Shown: positions 1 to 12,032, numbered from the stretch's first letter. The stretch: DNA of 64,000 nt from Anthonomus grandis grandis (GCF_022605725.1 NC_065546.1:37320227-37384226), one strand, 5' to 3'. Notes: generated from the sequence alone by a model not told the origin. A program made the numbers and translations.

Positions 1-19
1 TTCGTTATCTATGGTTTAT

Positions 20-212
20 AAGTATATTCTAATTAAGAAATTGGAACAGACATTATGATATGTTAGATTAGACATATGGTTCTCAACTGGTTTAAGTCTG
101 ATTTAAGTAACAGAGTTTAACGAGTTGCGTTTAAGAGTTGTGTGTCTAAATGGGTAAATGTTAACTATGGTGTACCTCAGGGTACAGTTTTAGGTCCCTT
201 ACTATTTTTGAT
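20..212 (+). pseudogene. Non-LTR retrotransposon RT fragment, cut by a mariner element
   Basis: One frame reads through the middle of a reverse transcriptase: a VLNWFKSDLSNRV-like stretch, one stop codon, then GVPQGTVLGPLLFLI, the conserved RT block that precedes the catalytic YxDD box. It resembles the CR1/Jockey-type RT at 42.1-43.9 kb. The frame is cut at position 213 by the left end of a DNA transposon. A weak continuation (LIYNNNMVGENLL) may follow that element from 1120. Seen: the motif and the truncation. Inferred: the clade. Confidence 0.75.
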
Positions 213-1119
213 CAGGGTACGGCACTGGAATGTGACACATTTTAACAGGCCACTGCATGACATATGAAAGGATGGGAGAGTTCTGTTTATGACTGATGTG
301 TTTGTTATTGAATGCAGATTGTGCATCAAATCTCCCCAAGATCCACCTGACAAACTGGCATTTTGCAGAAAAGTTGAAAAGCATTGAAAGATTGTTGGGT
401 GAAAGAGCAGATGTGATGAATAATTTAATAATGACAGATAAAGCTTATTTTTATTTATCGCTTATCATTTTTGTGATCAACAAAACTTTTGATTCAGTTG
501 CATGAAAAAAAAATTTTAAGAGAGAAATTGAACTGTAGCCGTTACCTCGGAGCAATATTTCCAAATGTTTTTTATTCATTTCTTACTGTCAAATTACGTA
601 GATTTAGAATTGAAGGTCATGAAATATAGTTTCAATAGAATGGGGCAACTAGTCATACCTCTAGAATAGTTATGCAGTTTTTAAAGAATAAGTTTCCTGG
701 AAAATTAATTTCTCGAAATGCAGACCTTGTCTAGCCAGCACGTTCTTGTAACTTAAAGGCTCCAGATTGTTTCTTATGGGAATACTTAAGTAACAGAGTC
801 TAAAGTGTATCTAAAAAAGACCCGCATACTGGATGAGCTAAAGAACAACAAAAACAATAACTGAGAGAGATAAGAATTGATGGAAGGCTTTGAGGCACAG
901 TTATGATCCACGTTTGAGAAAATAATGAAAAATGTATAGAGTTTGATCGGGCGCATTTAATATTTGTAATTTTTAAAAAACAATAAAAAACTGCATTAAA
1001 TATGTATTATTTTTTAGATTTTTACTTCTTTTTACGACAAAATGTCTAATCACTTACTTTTTTTGCTTGTTTTTTGCTACAGTGTAGCAAAAAACATCAC
1101 ATTCCACTGCCGTACCCTG
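213..1119 (+). mobile_element. Decayed mariner-like element with terminal inverted repeats
   Basis: The ends are inverted repeats of about 28 bp that begin CAGGGTACGGCA on the left and close with its complement at 1119, with one early mismatch. The interior is a ruined transposase. The right flank begins TA as expected for this superfamily; the left flank reads AT, so one copy of the TA duplication has mutated. The element lies inside the RT fragment that starts at position 20. Confidence 0.8.
296..960 (+). pseudogene. Mariner transposase remnant (DUF4817-type family)
   Basis: Two recognisable blocks survive. NNLIMTDKAYFYLS near 419-460 corresponds to the first catalytic Asp region (NLIMSDEAHF in relatives). 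A second block near 640-790 reads NGATSHTSRI, FPGKLISR, a damaged WPARS, then APDCFLWEYL, the second and third Asp regions with Asp intact in APD. Multiple stops and frameshifts mean no protein is made. The order and spacing match insect mariner-like transposases whose N-terminus is annotated DUF4817. Confidence 0.75.
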
Positions 1120-1613
1120 TATAATAATAATATGGTAGGGGAAAATCTACTTCCATCTTATGCCTGCTATAATGCTTAAATTAAAATATTGAGCTATGCA
1201 ACTTATTTTAAAATGTACCGTCAAACGGGGTGAATTGGGACCAGGGGGTCAATCGGGACAGTTTGACATTTTTTTACAAACACGTGATTTTCATGCATGC
1301 AGCAAATGTTTTTAGGATGGGTAATATGAAAAACCTGCAGCTGTTTGACATTCACGCGTGGCCGTTAGTTTTTTTGGAAGATTCAAGTGCGTACAGGTGT
1401 CCACATATTAGAGCGAAATTTAACGTTTTTTCAATCTGCTGCTAACTTTGTTTGGAAAAGGTATTTATTGGGAGATTTGAGCATTGGGTTGTTAATATAG
1501 TATACCTGAGTATTTTCTAGATGTTGAGTGGACTTTTGTTAAATTATTTTGCCTAGTTTTTTTATTATTAATTTTTAAACATAAAAACTCGCTTTCAGGG
1601 GTGAATCGGGATA

Positions 1614-3352
1614 ATGGTCCGGAAATACAAAAAAATGCCTGGGACTAAGGTCTATCAGAATTATAGTCAAGAACAACTGAAAAAGGCTTTGAGGCAGTTC
1701 AAAAGAGGTCATATAACTCTTCGAGACGCAAAGGAGCATTATAACATCCCAAAATCGACATTACAGCGTCATGCGAAGGAGAAGCCAAAGAAACAAGGTG
1801 GTCAAACAATTTTGACAGAAGCTGAGGAATCCAGGCTGGTCCATTTAGTAGTACTGGCGGGAGAGTGGGCATACCCAATGGAGAAAACTACTATTCGATA
1901 CATTGTAAAAGGATATCTTGATAGAAAAGGGGTAAGAGTGGCGAAATTTAAAAATAATATGCCCGGTGTTGATTGGGCAAATTTATTTTGTGTCCGACAT
2001 AAAGAGCTTCTGTCTGAGAGACTATGCGAGAATATCAAACGGTCTCGTGCAGCCGTGACTCGGGAAACAGTAAATAAATACTTCGATAATCTCCAAACCA
2101 ACTTGCAAAACGTTGAACCTGAGTCCGTCATTAATTATGATGAAACATGCTTTGTGGATGATCCCGGCCGGAAAAAAGTCATCGTAAAAAGAAAAACAAG
2201 GCATCCAGAACGGATCATTGATTCAACAGAACAATCGACATCAGTGATGTTTGCAGTAAGTGGTGATGGCCATCTATTACCCCCATTTGTTGTTTATAAA
2301 AGCGAGCATCTATACGATACCTGGTTGACAAATGGGCCACCAGGTGCGCGGTATGGACGAAATAAAAGTGGTTGGTTCGACCAGCCATTGTTTGAAGACT
2401 GGTTCATTTCCATAGCTCTACCTTTCTTGAAGAAGCGTCCGGCACCAAGGGTTGTCATTGGCGATTTGTGTAGTCATTTGTCGCATAGGTTGATTGAATT
2501 ATGCGAAGAAAATAATATTCGGTTTTCTTTTTTGCCGCCAAATTCAACCCATTTAACACAGCCACTTGACGTGTCCGTTTTTGGCCCGATAAAAAAGGCT
2601 TGGAGGTCAACTCTAGAAGGTTGGAAAAAACAATACAAGGGTTCTTTGCCGAAGGAGTATTTTCCAAGCCTACTAAGGCAAGCTATAAGCAAACTAGAAG
2701 CAACTCTAACACAAAATATTTAAAGCGGTTTTTGTGGCACGGGAATCATTCCCATCGATAGAAATCAAGTTTTGAAAAGGTTGCCACCAGAAAGAAACCT
2801 CGAAAAAGATGATCCTAATGACTGGACGGAATCTGTGGTAGAAGTGCTTAACGAAAGCAGGAATGCATGCAAGCCTACTGTAGTTACAGTCGAGCCAGGC
2901 AAAAGCATTTCTACCACAGATTTTTTAGAAGCGCAACCGAAACCGTCACAAGCAAGACAACAGTGCCTCAAGACTCTCAAGAGGACGACGTTTTTGAACT
3001 TGAGTCAGATAAAGCAGAATCTGAAGCAATGGAACTGGACGAGTGCTTTGATGTACAGCATCCAATGGAAAATAGCATTGCCACTGACGATTTTGTCGAG
3101 GTTAAGTTTAAGACAAATAAAGTGGAGAAATATTTTATCGGGCAAATTAAGAGACTCTTTGGTAAAAGTTTTGAAGTTAAATTTCTTAGATCAAACCGAA
3201 AAATAAAAAATTGTTTTATTTTTCCAACAGTGGAAGATATTTGCATGATTACGCCGGAACAAATTAATAAAAAACTACCTAAACCAACCGAATTGCGACG
3301 AGGAGGATACAAATTTCCTTTACAATTGAAGTTAAAATCTTATGTCATATAA
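1614..3352 (+). pseudogene. pogo-like transposase (HTH_psq plus DDE_1), one stop and one frameshift
   Basis: Residues about 14-50 form a psq-type helix-turn-helix (YSQEQLKKAL through IPKSTLQRH). The DDE_1 core carries Asp in NYDETCF, Asp in VIGDLCSH and Asp in LTQPLDVS, with 34 residues between the last two; relatives usually have GDN, so one residue seems deleted after the second Asp. The frame stops at TAA 2721-2723 inside a typical N-x-SGF motif, resumes in the same frame through GIIPIDRNQVLKRLP, then shifts near 2960 into an acidic C-terminal tail ending at 3352 (YFIGQIKRL, FIFPTVEDI, LPKP). The start ATG at 1614 sits just after a TIR-like GAATCGGGAT repeat. Confidence 0.88.
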
Positions 3353-3508
3353 TATCATTATATTATTTCTGAAATTTTTTTTAATGTGGTTTTTTTAAGT
3401 TTGTAACTGAAAACTGTAAAATAAAGATTGTTTTTGTATTTTACTGTAGTATTTTTTTTTGTTTTTATACTTAAAAATATATGAAAAATATAATTTTTTT
3501 TAAATTTT

Positions 3509-3605
3509 TGGTCCCGATTCACCTCATACGCAGGGCGACATGCATTTTACATGGCCTAAAACGGCGCATCCCGATTCGCCCCAAAACGGGGTCAATCGGG
3601 ACACC
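3509..3605. repeat. Subterminal iterons of the pogo-like element
   Basis: The decamer GAATCGGGAC or one-base variants occurs three times here in both orientations (3511, 3567, 3592) and again near the left end (1231, 1249, 1602). It repeats the TIR core, so these are likely extra transposase-binding sites. Seen: the motif copies. Inferred: binding. Confidence 0.65.
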
Positions 3606-3957
3606 CTATATTTATTTATTTTTTTTTATAATCCATGGAAATTAAAAAATAATTGAATATTTCTGCTGTTGTATGGACTACGGTCACTTTCTGCTAAATT
3701 TTAACTTTGTTCGGTAGTTGTATAAAAAAAAATATAACATAAGTATCTAATAGTCGTTCCGATTCACACCGTTTGATGGTAATCGTTATACGCCAGTTGT
3801 GTCAATGTTTAGGGTCCTAGGTATGTTTTCTGTCTGTCAAAAGATTAGGTTTAGGGTCTATTTGCTACCTGATTACGTCTGTAGTACCCTGAGGGTTTTT
3901 AGAGATGTGCCTAGATGTTTTTTTTTGTATGGTAAACACAAGCACAAGAGGAAAGTC

Positions 3958-6049
3958 CTATGTCACTCTTGGCGTGGTGCTTGCGCAAAGATATTTGTGG
4001 GCATTTATCTTGAATCGCTGTAGGTTGTATGCGTCGGGAAATATGTGAGGTCGAAGCCCGTTCCACAAAGAAGATGTTCTCCAGATGAATGAGTCCCGAT
4101 ACAGCGACGTCCTTGGGGTAGGCAGGTGGACTCGATGTTGATGAGCCGCAACTGCTAGACGCGTCCTTCTTGCCGGAACAGCCCTGGGTGGAATCAGGCC
4201 TGCCAGCTCAGAGGAGCACTTACCGTGATAATAACGGTAGAATAAACAGAGATCAGCCACCTTTCTCCTGTGCTCCAGACTATCCAGACTCTTTGTCAGT
4301 TCTGGTTTGTCGATAAGACGAATAGCTCTCTTCTGTATAGAATCCAGCAGGTTTAAACTATGCTTGGGTGCAGAGCTCCAGACATGCGAGCAATACTCGA
4401 GGGAAGGGCGTATTTGAGCCTTATAAAGAGCCAGCAGTTGTTCTGGTGTATACAGTTTTTTCGTTTTGAAAAGCACTCTGAGTTTTTTGGAAGCCGCCCT
4501 GGCGACCTCGGCAACGTGGTCATGCCAGGACACACTGTTGGTGACCTCGACTCCTAGAAGATGTAAAGATGATTTCATTGGCAATGTTTTCCCTGCCATA
4601 ACCAGCTCCGGGCCACCAAGGTTAGTCTTCATCGTAAATACTGCAGCCTGCGTTTTTTTAGCGTTAAAATTGACCAAATTGTTATCGCCCCACTCCAAGA
4701 TTGCTCTAATGTCGTTGTTGGTTGAAGCTACTTGTTGCTGCCTAAGATTCTGAGAACTTTTAAATGTGAAAATAAGTGTGCTATCGTCCGCAAAGCTGTA
4801 GATTGGGTTGACAGTGGTTCCTAGCAAATCGTTGATATATACCAAGAAAAGGGTGGGGGATAGAATGCATCCTTGAGGGACTCCAGCGTTAATGTTAAAT
4901 TTGTCGGAGAGGTATCCATCGACGGCTACTTAGATTGTTCGTTATTCAAGAAAACTTTTGATCCAATTCAATAATGAGTTTTGTATGCCGAATAAGGAGA
5001 GCTTGGTTAGTAGTCCCTCATGCCACACTCTGTCAAATGCCTTGGAAATGTCAAGAGCGACTGAGCGGGACTCGCCGTGCTTCTCCATGGCCTCCGTCCA
5101 CAAGTGTGTGACGTAGGCCAGAAGATCGTCGGTGGATCTAAGCTTTCGGAAGCCGTATTGATGATCGCTGATTAGTCCAGATGATTCCAGATATCTTAAC
5201 AGTTATTGGTTGACTGCTTTCTCCATAATCTTCGATATTACTGGAACTAGTGCAATCGGGCGGTAATTGGAGGGCATCGTCTTCTTACCCTTTTTGGGTA
5301 CAGCTTGCACTCGAGTTTTCCAGCTTGTTGGAAATTGGCCCTGCTTATACGATGCCGTGAACAGTCTACATAAGGGAGGAGTTAATTCGTCTGCACAACG
5401 TTTTAGTATTAGAGCTGGAATTCCATCGGGTCCAGAAGCTTTGTTGGTGTCTACGCTTTTAAGAATTTTATTTATAATTCGTTGGGGAAACGAAATTTCT
5501 CCCATCGATGAATTTACCCTTGGCAAATATGGCGGTGTTTTGCCTTGCGAGTGCAGAGTAGAATTGGACGCGAAGAGTTTACCCAGTAAGTTGGCTTTTT
5601 CCGTTGCTGTTACCGCGTTAGAATCATCATCTGCTGTTAGGGGTGGTAAGGCCGACTTAGCAAATCCTTGACTAACGGCTTTCGATACCGACCAGAAAGA
5701 TCTTGTTCCATTTGGGCAGTTTAGCAGTTTGTTTTTGATCCTGTTGTTGTGACTCTCTTTGCATTTATCAATAATTCGGTTGCAGCTATTTCTGGAGGTT
5801 AAAAAGTTCCTCCGATTCTCGATGGAAGGATGTTTACGCCATTTGCGATATGCTGCGTTTTTAGTGTTAACTGCCTTTTTGCAATTCAGGTTGAACCATT
5901 GCTTGTTGTTTGATCCGCATTTAGTAGAAAAATGGATATAAGCTTCCATTCCTGCCAAGATCGTCTCTGTAATTTGGTTTGCACATTCTGAGATGTTATT
6001 GGTTCTAAAGCAGACTTCTTTCCAAAGGAATGAGCGATAAAATTCCCTG
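3958..6049 (-). pseudogene. Jockey-type non-LTR retrotransposon ORF2, 5'-truncated, three stop codons
   Basis: A single minus-strand frame encodes the endonuclease-RT linker (REFYRSFLWKEVCF, ISECANQITETIL), the RT fingers (NYRPIALVPVISKIMEKAV), QYGFRKLRSTDD, the SKAFDRVWHEGLL Asp motif, AGVPQGCILSPTLFLVYIND, and FADD as the catalytic box. A C-terminal thumb region follows (LYKAQIRPSLEYCSHVW) and ends in PRVT at 3958. There are three in-frame stop codons, near 5200, 4940 and 4930, and no frameshifts, suggesting modest age. The 3' UTR runs toward 3782, where the pogo element lies. The endonuclease domain is missing. Confidence 0.9.
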
Positions 6050-6076
6050 TAGTATTAGAAATCGCAATGATTTCTA

Positions 6077-6117
6077 GGAGGCACTATATCTTCTTGACAG
6101 ATAGATATAGTGCCTCC
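6077..6117. repeat. Perfect 15-bp hairpin at the 5' breakpoint of the Jockey-type fragment
   Basis: GGAGGCACTATATCT (6077-6091) is followed, after an 11-base loop, by its exact complement (6103-6117). It lies at the upstream limit of the truncated retroelement, so it may be a target-site or template-switch scar. Confidence 0.8.
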
Positions 6118-6944
6118 CGAATGCTCAATTCAATTCTTAGAGATTCTAATTATAAGAGTTTAACAATCTTCCAACTAATATCAAAAACTATGTTATAAGT
6201 TAAATTAGGTTAAAAGGCTCTCAGGAGAGCTTATTTTTAATAGAGAATAGTTAAGTTTATCTTTTAAATTAACTTTTTAATATAATTTAATCTTTTTACC
6301 ATAGTTTTAGTATTATTTTATTTTATGAGTTTACTTTTAAGATTCCCTCAAGATTCAACGGGGGATATATAACTATAAAAAATTAAGCATCTCATTTTGT
6401 ATTTCAATCTATTTTCTTGCCCTAATTACCATTATAAATCAATCTAATTCAACGCAAAGTAACATTATTACCAGTTGTAATAAAATAAACCTATCTCCTT
6501 TTCAGCAATTGACAGAATGGTTGGCCCCATTTGACACCCTATTAACTATCGTTGTAACGCAATTATTTGATTATAATAAAATAATATGGATTGCGGAAAA
6601 TTGTGTGGAATTACTGTCGCATGTCGGGCCCCAAATTTCATTTCTAATCGAATTTATTTGTTTCAGTCGAGTAGGATTCGCGGAAAAAAATCATTTTCGT
6701 TGTATATATTTTACATATCAGAAAAAAAGGTAAATTGGGTTAAAAAGGAAAATAAATAAATTTTTTGAAAGTTATATTTTATTATTAAAATATTAGCTTT
6801 TTACCATATGAAACATTTGAGCAGCAGAAGAAAATTAATCATTATATAAATATATAATATTTAGCACCTATAAATAATAAAATAAATATTAAATTAAAGC
6901 TTAATAAGTCTTACTATATACAAAATGTATACTACCAATTTCAT
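6118..6944. other. Non-coding AT-rich stretch
   Basis: No convincing exon, TE motif or repeat is visible. A 74-codon open frame at 6509-6733 has no recognisable domain and no splice context. Confidence 0.5.
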
Positions 6945-7373
6945 TTATATCACATAAGTAATACAGGTTAAGAGTGGTGGGATCTTACACTCGCAATGTA
7001 CAGTCATGTTTCGGGGCATTTCCACGATTTTTTCAAATTTTTGCCCCGCTCTGATCAGTCTTTGGCCAAAAAGGCACATTTTTTCTAAAAAAAAAACATA
7101 ATTTTTATAATAGATAAATTTTCCACGAAACTTGTATAGGATAACGTCACCGCCGCATAAAAATAATTACTATTAAAAATATTAATTATCAAAGTGTGAT
7201 TTATCATCAATAAAGAATACTTGCTATTATGTAAGTATTACAAAAATAACTTTTTTACATTGATGACTGAATTGAAGAATGAGTATTTATGTACTTTTTT
7301 CAATAATATTTGTGTGGCTTCTGCTAGGACTTACCAGAAGTTGGGCGGCCTGTTACTTTTTCGTTTCCTTCGC
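6945..7373 (-). CDS. VWFC-like secreted protein, last two exons (partial gene)
   Basis: The penultimate exon 7335-7373 (39 nt) has a TTTATTTCAG acceptor and a GTAAGT donor and reads EGNEKVTGRPTS. It joins in phase to the last exon 7084-6945 (acceptor after a T-run ending TTTAG), giving EKMCLFGQRLIRAG, then HCECKIPPLLTCIT and a stop at 6945-6947. The C-x-G-x-x-I-x-x-G start followed by CxC and PPLLTC is like the first half of VWFC modules. The orientation and family type match the complete gene at 14724-15861, so this may be a tandem paralogue. Upstream exons are not seen; a mariner sits immediately 5'. It could also be a pseudogene remnant. Confidence 0.5.
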
Positions 7374-7484
7374 CTGAAATAAATCCCAAAAATTAATTAA
7401 TAATTTTACTGTTATGAGAAAACATTTTAAAATAAAATTATATTTTCTATTTTATTATATGATTTCAAGAAAATTGTCGATATA

Positions 7485-9314
7485 CAGTGCATCCCAAGAG
7501 TTATGTCTAAATTCATTTAAAATTCAAGGGTGTGTTCGAAAAAAAAACGGTCGGACCCGTCGATTTTTATTTCAAGTTGCGCATTTTTGTACGTGAAGTT
7601 TGTATATACAGGGTTGCTCAAAAATAAATTACGACCATCAACTTAATTTTTTCAAATGAAAGCACCTTTTTTTATTTCATTTTTGAATTTCGCGTGGAAT
7701 TCTAAGTATGTTTCATGCATCATGTTCTATACCTAAAGTCAACAGTTATCGAAAAAAACATGACCAAACATTATTATTGAAGTTCATCTTACGAGTCACC
7801 TTATCTCTGAGAATTTTTATACAGAGCAAAATTCCATTCATTCGTGTTTTTTATTATTGGCTGGTGACCGGGTATTTTTATAGAAACTGTATGACAGTTG
7901 TAAGCCAAACAGATATTGTCAAGTGTGAAGTGTACGAGCAAAGTTGCGGTTTTCACAATGGTAAAGTTAACGGAACGAGAAAAAATCGAAATTCTGTGCT
8001 TGGTTGGGTTTGGTGATAGAACACGTACTCAAAGAGAAGCTGCTCAATTATTCAATGAAATCCATCCTGATCGTCCGATATGTCAAGAGGTGGTGAGTAG
8101 AATAGAGGCTAAATTTAGAGAATTCGGTCATAGAGATCTGCCGAAATCTGGTCGTCCTGCTCGAAATGAAAATGAACAACTTGACGTTTTGCTTTTTTTG
8201 GAAGAAAATCCATGCACTCCTCTGTCGCAGATTGGGGCAAATTTACACATGGCGAAATCTATAGTTCACCGAATAGTTAAAAAGCACAAATATCACCCCT
8301 ACAAAGTTATTCCTGTGCAAGAGTTATTTAATGACGATTTCGATAGGCGAAATGAGTTTTGTGAACGCTTACAAAACATGTGCAATCTAAATAATAATTT
8401 AGTAATAAATATTATTTTTTCCGATGAAACCACGTTCTGTTTGAATGATAGTGTGAACAGACAAAATTTTCGATCTTGGGCAACAGAAAATCCACATTGG
8501 ATGATGGAGGTAAACACCCAGTACCCTCAAAAACTAAACATGTGCTATGGAATAGTGCGCGGAAGAGTAATAGATCCCTTTTTCTTTGAACAGACTTTAA
8601 CGGGACAAGTATATCTCGATTTTCTCCAATTTGAATTAGTTTCAGCATTACTAGCTTTATTTACAAATCTATTGGACCCAGACTATCCTGACGAAGAACT
8701 AATTTGCCAGCAAGATGGCGCTCCTCCGCATTATGCTGCCACTGTGCGTACATTTTCCAATCGGTGGATAGGAAGGAGAGGACCCATCGAATGGCCTACT
8801 AACACCAATGGACTTTTTTTTGTGGGGATACCTCAAGTCGAAGGTATTTGTTAATAGGCCAAATAATCTAGACGACTTGAAAGAGAGAATTCGCAGAGAA
8901 GTGCGCGCCATAACTCCGGAAATGATTGAAAATGTGTAACGAGACTTTATTGATCGCCTTGGATATTGTCAAGTCGTGAATGGCAACCATTTTGAACATT
9001 TAACTTAATTTTTGTTCTTTTTTTATTTGTTACATGAATTGTCTTTTTTTCGAACTGTTGCCTTTAGGTATAGGACATGATGCATGAAACATACGTAGAG
9101 TTCCACGCGAAATTCAAAGATGAAATAAAAAAAGGTGCTTTCATTTGAAAAAATGAAGTTGATGGTCGTAATTTATTTTTGAGCAACCCTGTATATACAA
9201 ACTTCACGCACAAAAATGCGCAACTTGAAATAAAAATCGACGGGTCCGAGCGTTTTTTTTCGAACACACTCCTGAATTTTAAATGAATTTAGACATAACT
9301 TTTGGGATGCACTA
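7485..9314 (+). mobile_element. Mariner-superfamily element with TIRs of about 250 bp (copy A)
   Basis: The left end CAGTGCATCCCAAGAGTTAT at 7485 matches the complement of the right end at 9314, and similarity continues inward to about 7740 on the left and 9065 on the right. TA flanks both ends. One transposase gene fills the middle. TIRs this long are unusual for mariner relatives, which commonly have 20-30 bp. Its interior organisation and length match the element at 12505-14305. Confidence 0.9.
7958..9008 (+). pseudogene. Mariner-type transposase, copy A, with a small deletion and a nonsense codon
   Basis: The start at 7958 (MVKLTEREKIEIL) gives an N-terminal helix-turn-helix region through SGRPARNENEQ and a second one around IGANLHMAKSIVHRI. 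The catalytic core shows Asp in IIFSDETTF, Asp in CQQDGAPPHYA and Asp in LTPMDFFLWGYL. Between GPIEWP and LTPMD about five residues are missing and the frame shifts (near 8795); the shifted frame continues through SKVFVNRPNN. A TAA at 8937-8939 interrupts the tail before the final stop. All three acidic residues remain, but the product is broken. Confidence 0.85.
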
Positions 9315-11938
9315 TATAAAAGTTTCAATAAATTTAAAAAAAACATATTTATAATAAATTAAAAAAATATATCGCAGATACTTGAAGGAAAAATATAAGT
9401 ATTAAAAAAATCGAAATTATCAACATTTGTCAGTTAATTAAAATTTTTTGCAAATTTATTCCTGAAATAAATAAATATTTTTTTTAATTTTTATATTCTT
9501 TTATAAAATTATCTAGTATCTGAAATTCATGATTTTTAACATTAAAAATTGTGCTTTCCTTGACCCAAAAACTAAAATTTTGGGAAATAGTAATTAAAAA
9601 AAAATATCGGTTTCCTTTGCCTGAAATATATTCAGTAAACTAATAAATAATTTTAGTATTAACAAAAAAAATCTATTAAATATTATTCTTTTTTTTTTAA
9701 TATATACGTTATGTGCTTTTAAAAGTTTGAAAATGATAAGGAATAAGAAAATTATTTATAATGATTTCAAAAATCTATTACAAATACTCCCAGAAAAACT
9801 GAACAATAATAAAAAAGATCGAATTGTAATAATTATACACATAAGTTTGGTAAATCGTTTTTATAATTTGATTTATTGAAATAATTATTTATTTCAAAAA
9901 TAATGAAAGACTTTAAATACTTTAAATGACTTTAAATGCCTTAAAGACGTCTTAAAACATGTTTTTAATATTGACTTTTTTTTAATGTTTAAATGCCTTT
10001 CTTTGATTTATGATTGATTTTTTTTCTTGAAAAACAATTTATACATTTTTTTCAAAAAAACTATTAAAAAAATATATTATTTCAAAAAAAATAGTCACAT
10101 AATTATTAAATTTGTCAAAAGATTAATTAAATGAGTAATTTTTCAAATATCAATTTGTAAAAATTGTAATTTTTATTCCATAATTTATTGCAAAAAATGT
10201 TTTAAATATATGTTTCTGAATTTTGTAATTTTTTTGACTAAGTGCTTTTTACAATTATTTTCTTTGAGAGAAAGACCGAATTTTGAAAAAAATTTCATGG
10301 GTTGCCAAGTTCCTTAATATTAGGAAAAAATATTTATAAAATAAAAATAATAATATATTTTTTTTAACTTTTTATACATTATTTAAGTATATATTTTTTC
10401 TGTTGAAAAACCAGATTTTTCTTACAAACATATTTGTAAAAAACAAATATAATTAAGGAAAAAAATTGTTAAATTAGATTTTTTTTCTTATAATATATAA
10501 TTTAGAAAAACTGCTTTAATATGCTACTTTTTAATTTTATATAACTCATTTATTTACAAAAATTTTAAAAAACTGTTTGATTTATTAATGATTTTGAAAG
10601 TACTTTGTTATACCTAGACTAAGCATGAGATTAACACATGTTATGTTCAATGTTGAATCTTTATAATGAAGATTTGATAAATAAAATAAATATATGAAAA
10701 TTATTACTAGTTAGACCTAAGTTTGTAAGCTTGCTTTATTTTTTTTTTTGTTTTTTTGATGTAGGTAAAAAAAACTACTTTGATTTATATATTTTCGTTT
10801 CGATCTCTACGAATTATAATTACATTAATATACATTAATAATCATAATTGTACAACTATGATAAGTAGGATTTATAAGATTTTATGGTGTAGCGTTTTAA
10901 TTTTTTTTTAAGCATCTACTTTCGCGAATGTTGAATGATGAATTTGGACAATAGGTGAGGCAATCATATTATAAGCAGTTAATCAATTAGGCAAAAATGA
11001 ATAAAATTAAAATTTATCAATGAATGATTTATTAAATGAGTTTTGTCATTTTTTTCAACATGAAGAATAAAATATGAAGTTTTCATTCGCATTCCAAGAA
11101 GAGTTTAATAATAATTTTAAAGTTAAAGCGGTAATGTTAAGAATTTAAATTTTTAAATAATTTATTCCTTTTCAATATTTATAAAGGCTATATTTTTTTG
11201 AATCTCTACATTAAAAAAAAAACAAGATTTAAAAGTCATACTTTTCTTCTATTGTTTTTTACAGTTTTCTCGATTTTAAAATCAACAATTTTTCAATACT
11301 TCAGAATCAAAAGGTCTTTAAAACTTCGAAAATTTTTTCTTGGATTGTTGAGATCTTAATAATTAGGGTATAAAAAACATATTTTTTTTTTTAACGGTTT
11401 CCTTGACTAAAAGTTGGCTGCTAACATATTCATGAAATTTTAACTTTCTTCTACTGATGATGGGGCAAAATTAATAATGAAAAAATAAATTTTTTTAAAG
11501 ATTTATTTTCTTAATTAAAAAAACGTACATTTAAAGGAATTTCAACGAGATTTTGAAAACTAATAAATTTAAGGAAATTATTTAGTGTTTTCAAAAGTTT
11601 ATTAATTAGTTTTGAATTTAGTCAAAAATTAAAGTCTTTTTTTCATTATATAAATCAAAAAATATATAATAAATGAATGAAAACTATAAAAATTATTAAA
11701 GGAAAACTTTGTTAAGTTAGATTCTTTTTTCAAAATTTTTCTGTTACAGTATATGATTTTTAAAAAAATCGAAATATTTGCTATAATATAAAAAATCCTA
11801 ATTATTGATAATTAACTGAGGTTTTCAGGTAATTTTTGCAATAGGATTTTTTTAAGCTGCATTTAATTGAAACTTAAAAAATCAATAATTCCTTGAAAAT
11901 ATTTGTGAGTTTCTACAAAATTTAGGAATAAAATTATT
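9315..11938. other. Long non-coding AT-rich region
   Basis: Very AT-rich, no ORF of note. Near 9606-9700 a segment resembles 7360-7450, including TTCAGGCAAAGGAAAC on the minus strand, which looks like a decayed copy of the small VWFC-like exon and its flank. Nothing else is recognised. Confidence 0.5.
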
Positions 11939-12003
11939 GGGTTTAGTTGGATAAATGGTCAATTAAAATCCAAGCTTTTTAAATTTTTTCCTTTAATTGC
12001 CAA

Positions 12004-12032
12004 CGTTTCGGCCTATATTAGGCCTTCTTCAG
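12004..12032 (-). other. Hammerhead-like core, left arm of the foldback
   Basis: On the minus strand: CTGAAGG-like start replaced by CTGAAGA, then GGCCTA-ATA-TAGGCC as stem-loop, then GAAACG. It is the mirror of the copy at 14345-14373. No cleavage triplet is identified, so self-cleavage is not claimed. Confidence 0.3.

Larger units (their letters stand above)
1218..3779 (+). mobile_element. pogo-like (DDE_1) DNA transposon, 2562 bp, TA duplication
   Basis: The left end CCGTCAAACGGGGTGAAT is matched by the complement of the right end, which ends in CACCGTTTGATGG. TA flanks both sides (1216-1217 and 3780-3781), as known for the Tc1/mariner/pogo group. One transposase gene runs left to right inside. 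GAATCGGGAC-type repeats recur near both ends. It appears to have landed next to the 3' end of the minus-strand Jockey-type element that follows. Full length with all parts in order, but the gene has lesions, so it is probably inactive. Confidence 0.9.

Noticed and set aside
6509..6733. 74-codon plus-strand frame
   Set aside because: No domain, no splice or promoter context, within AT-rich sequence.
10900..10980. Possible Cys-containing exon on the minus strand (DCLTYCPNSS)
   Set aside because: No acceptable acceptor or donor, and no phase link to the VWFC-like exons.
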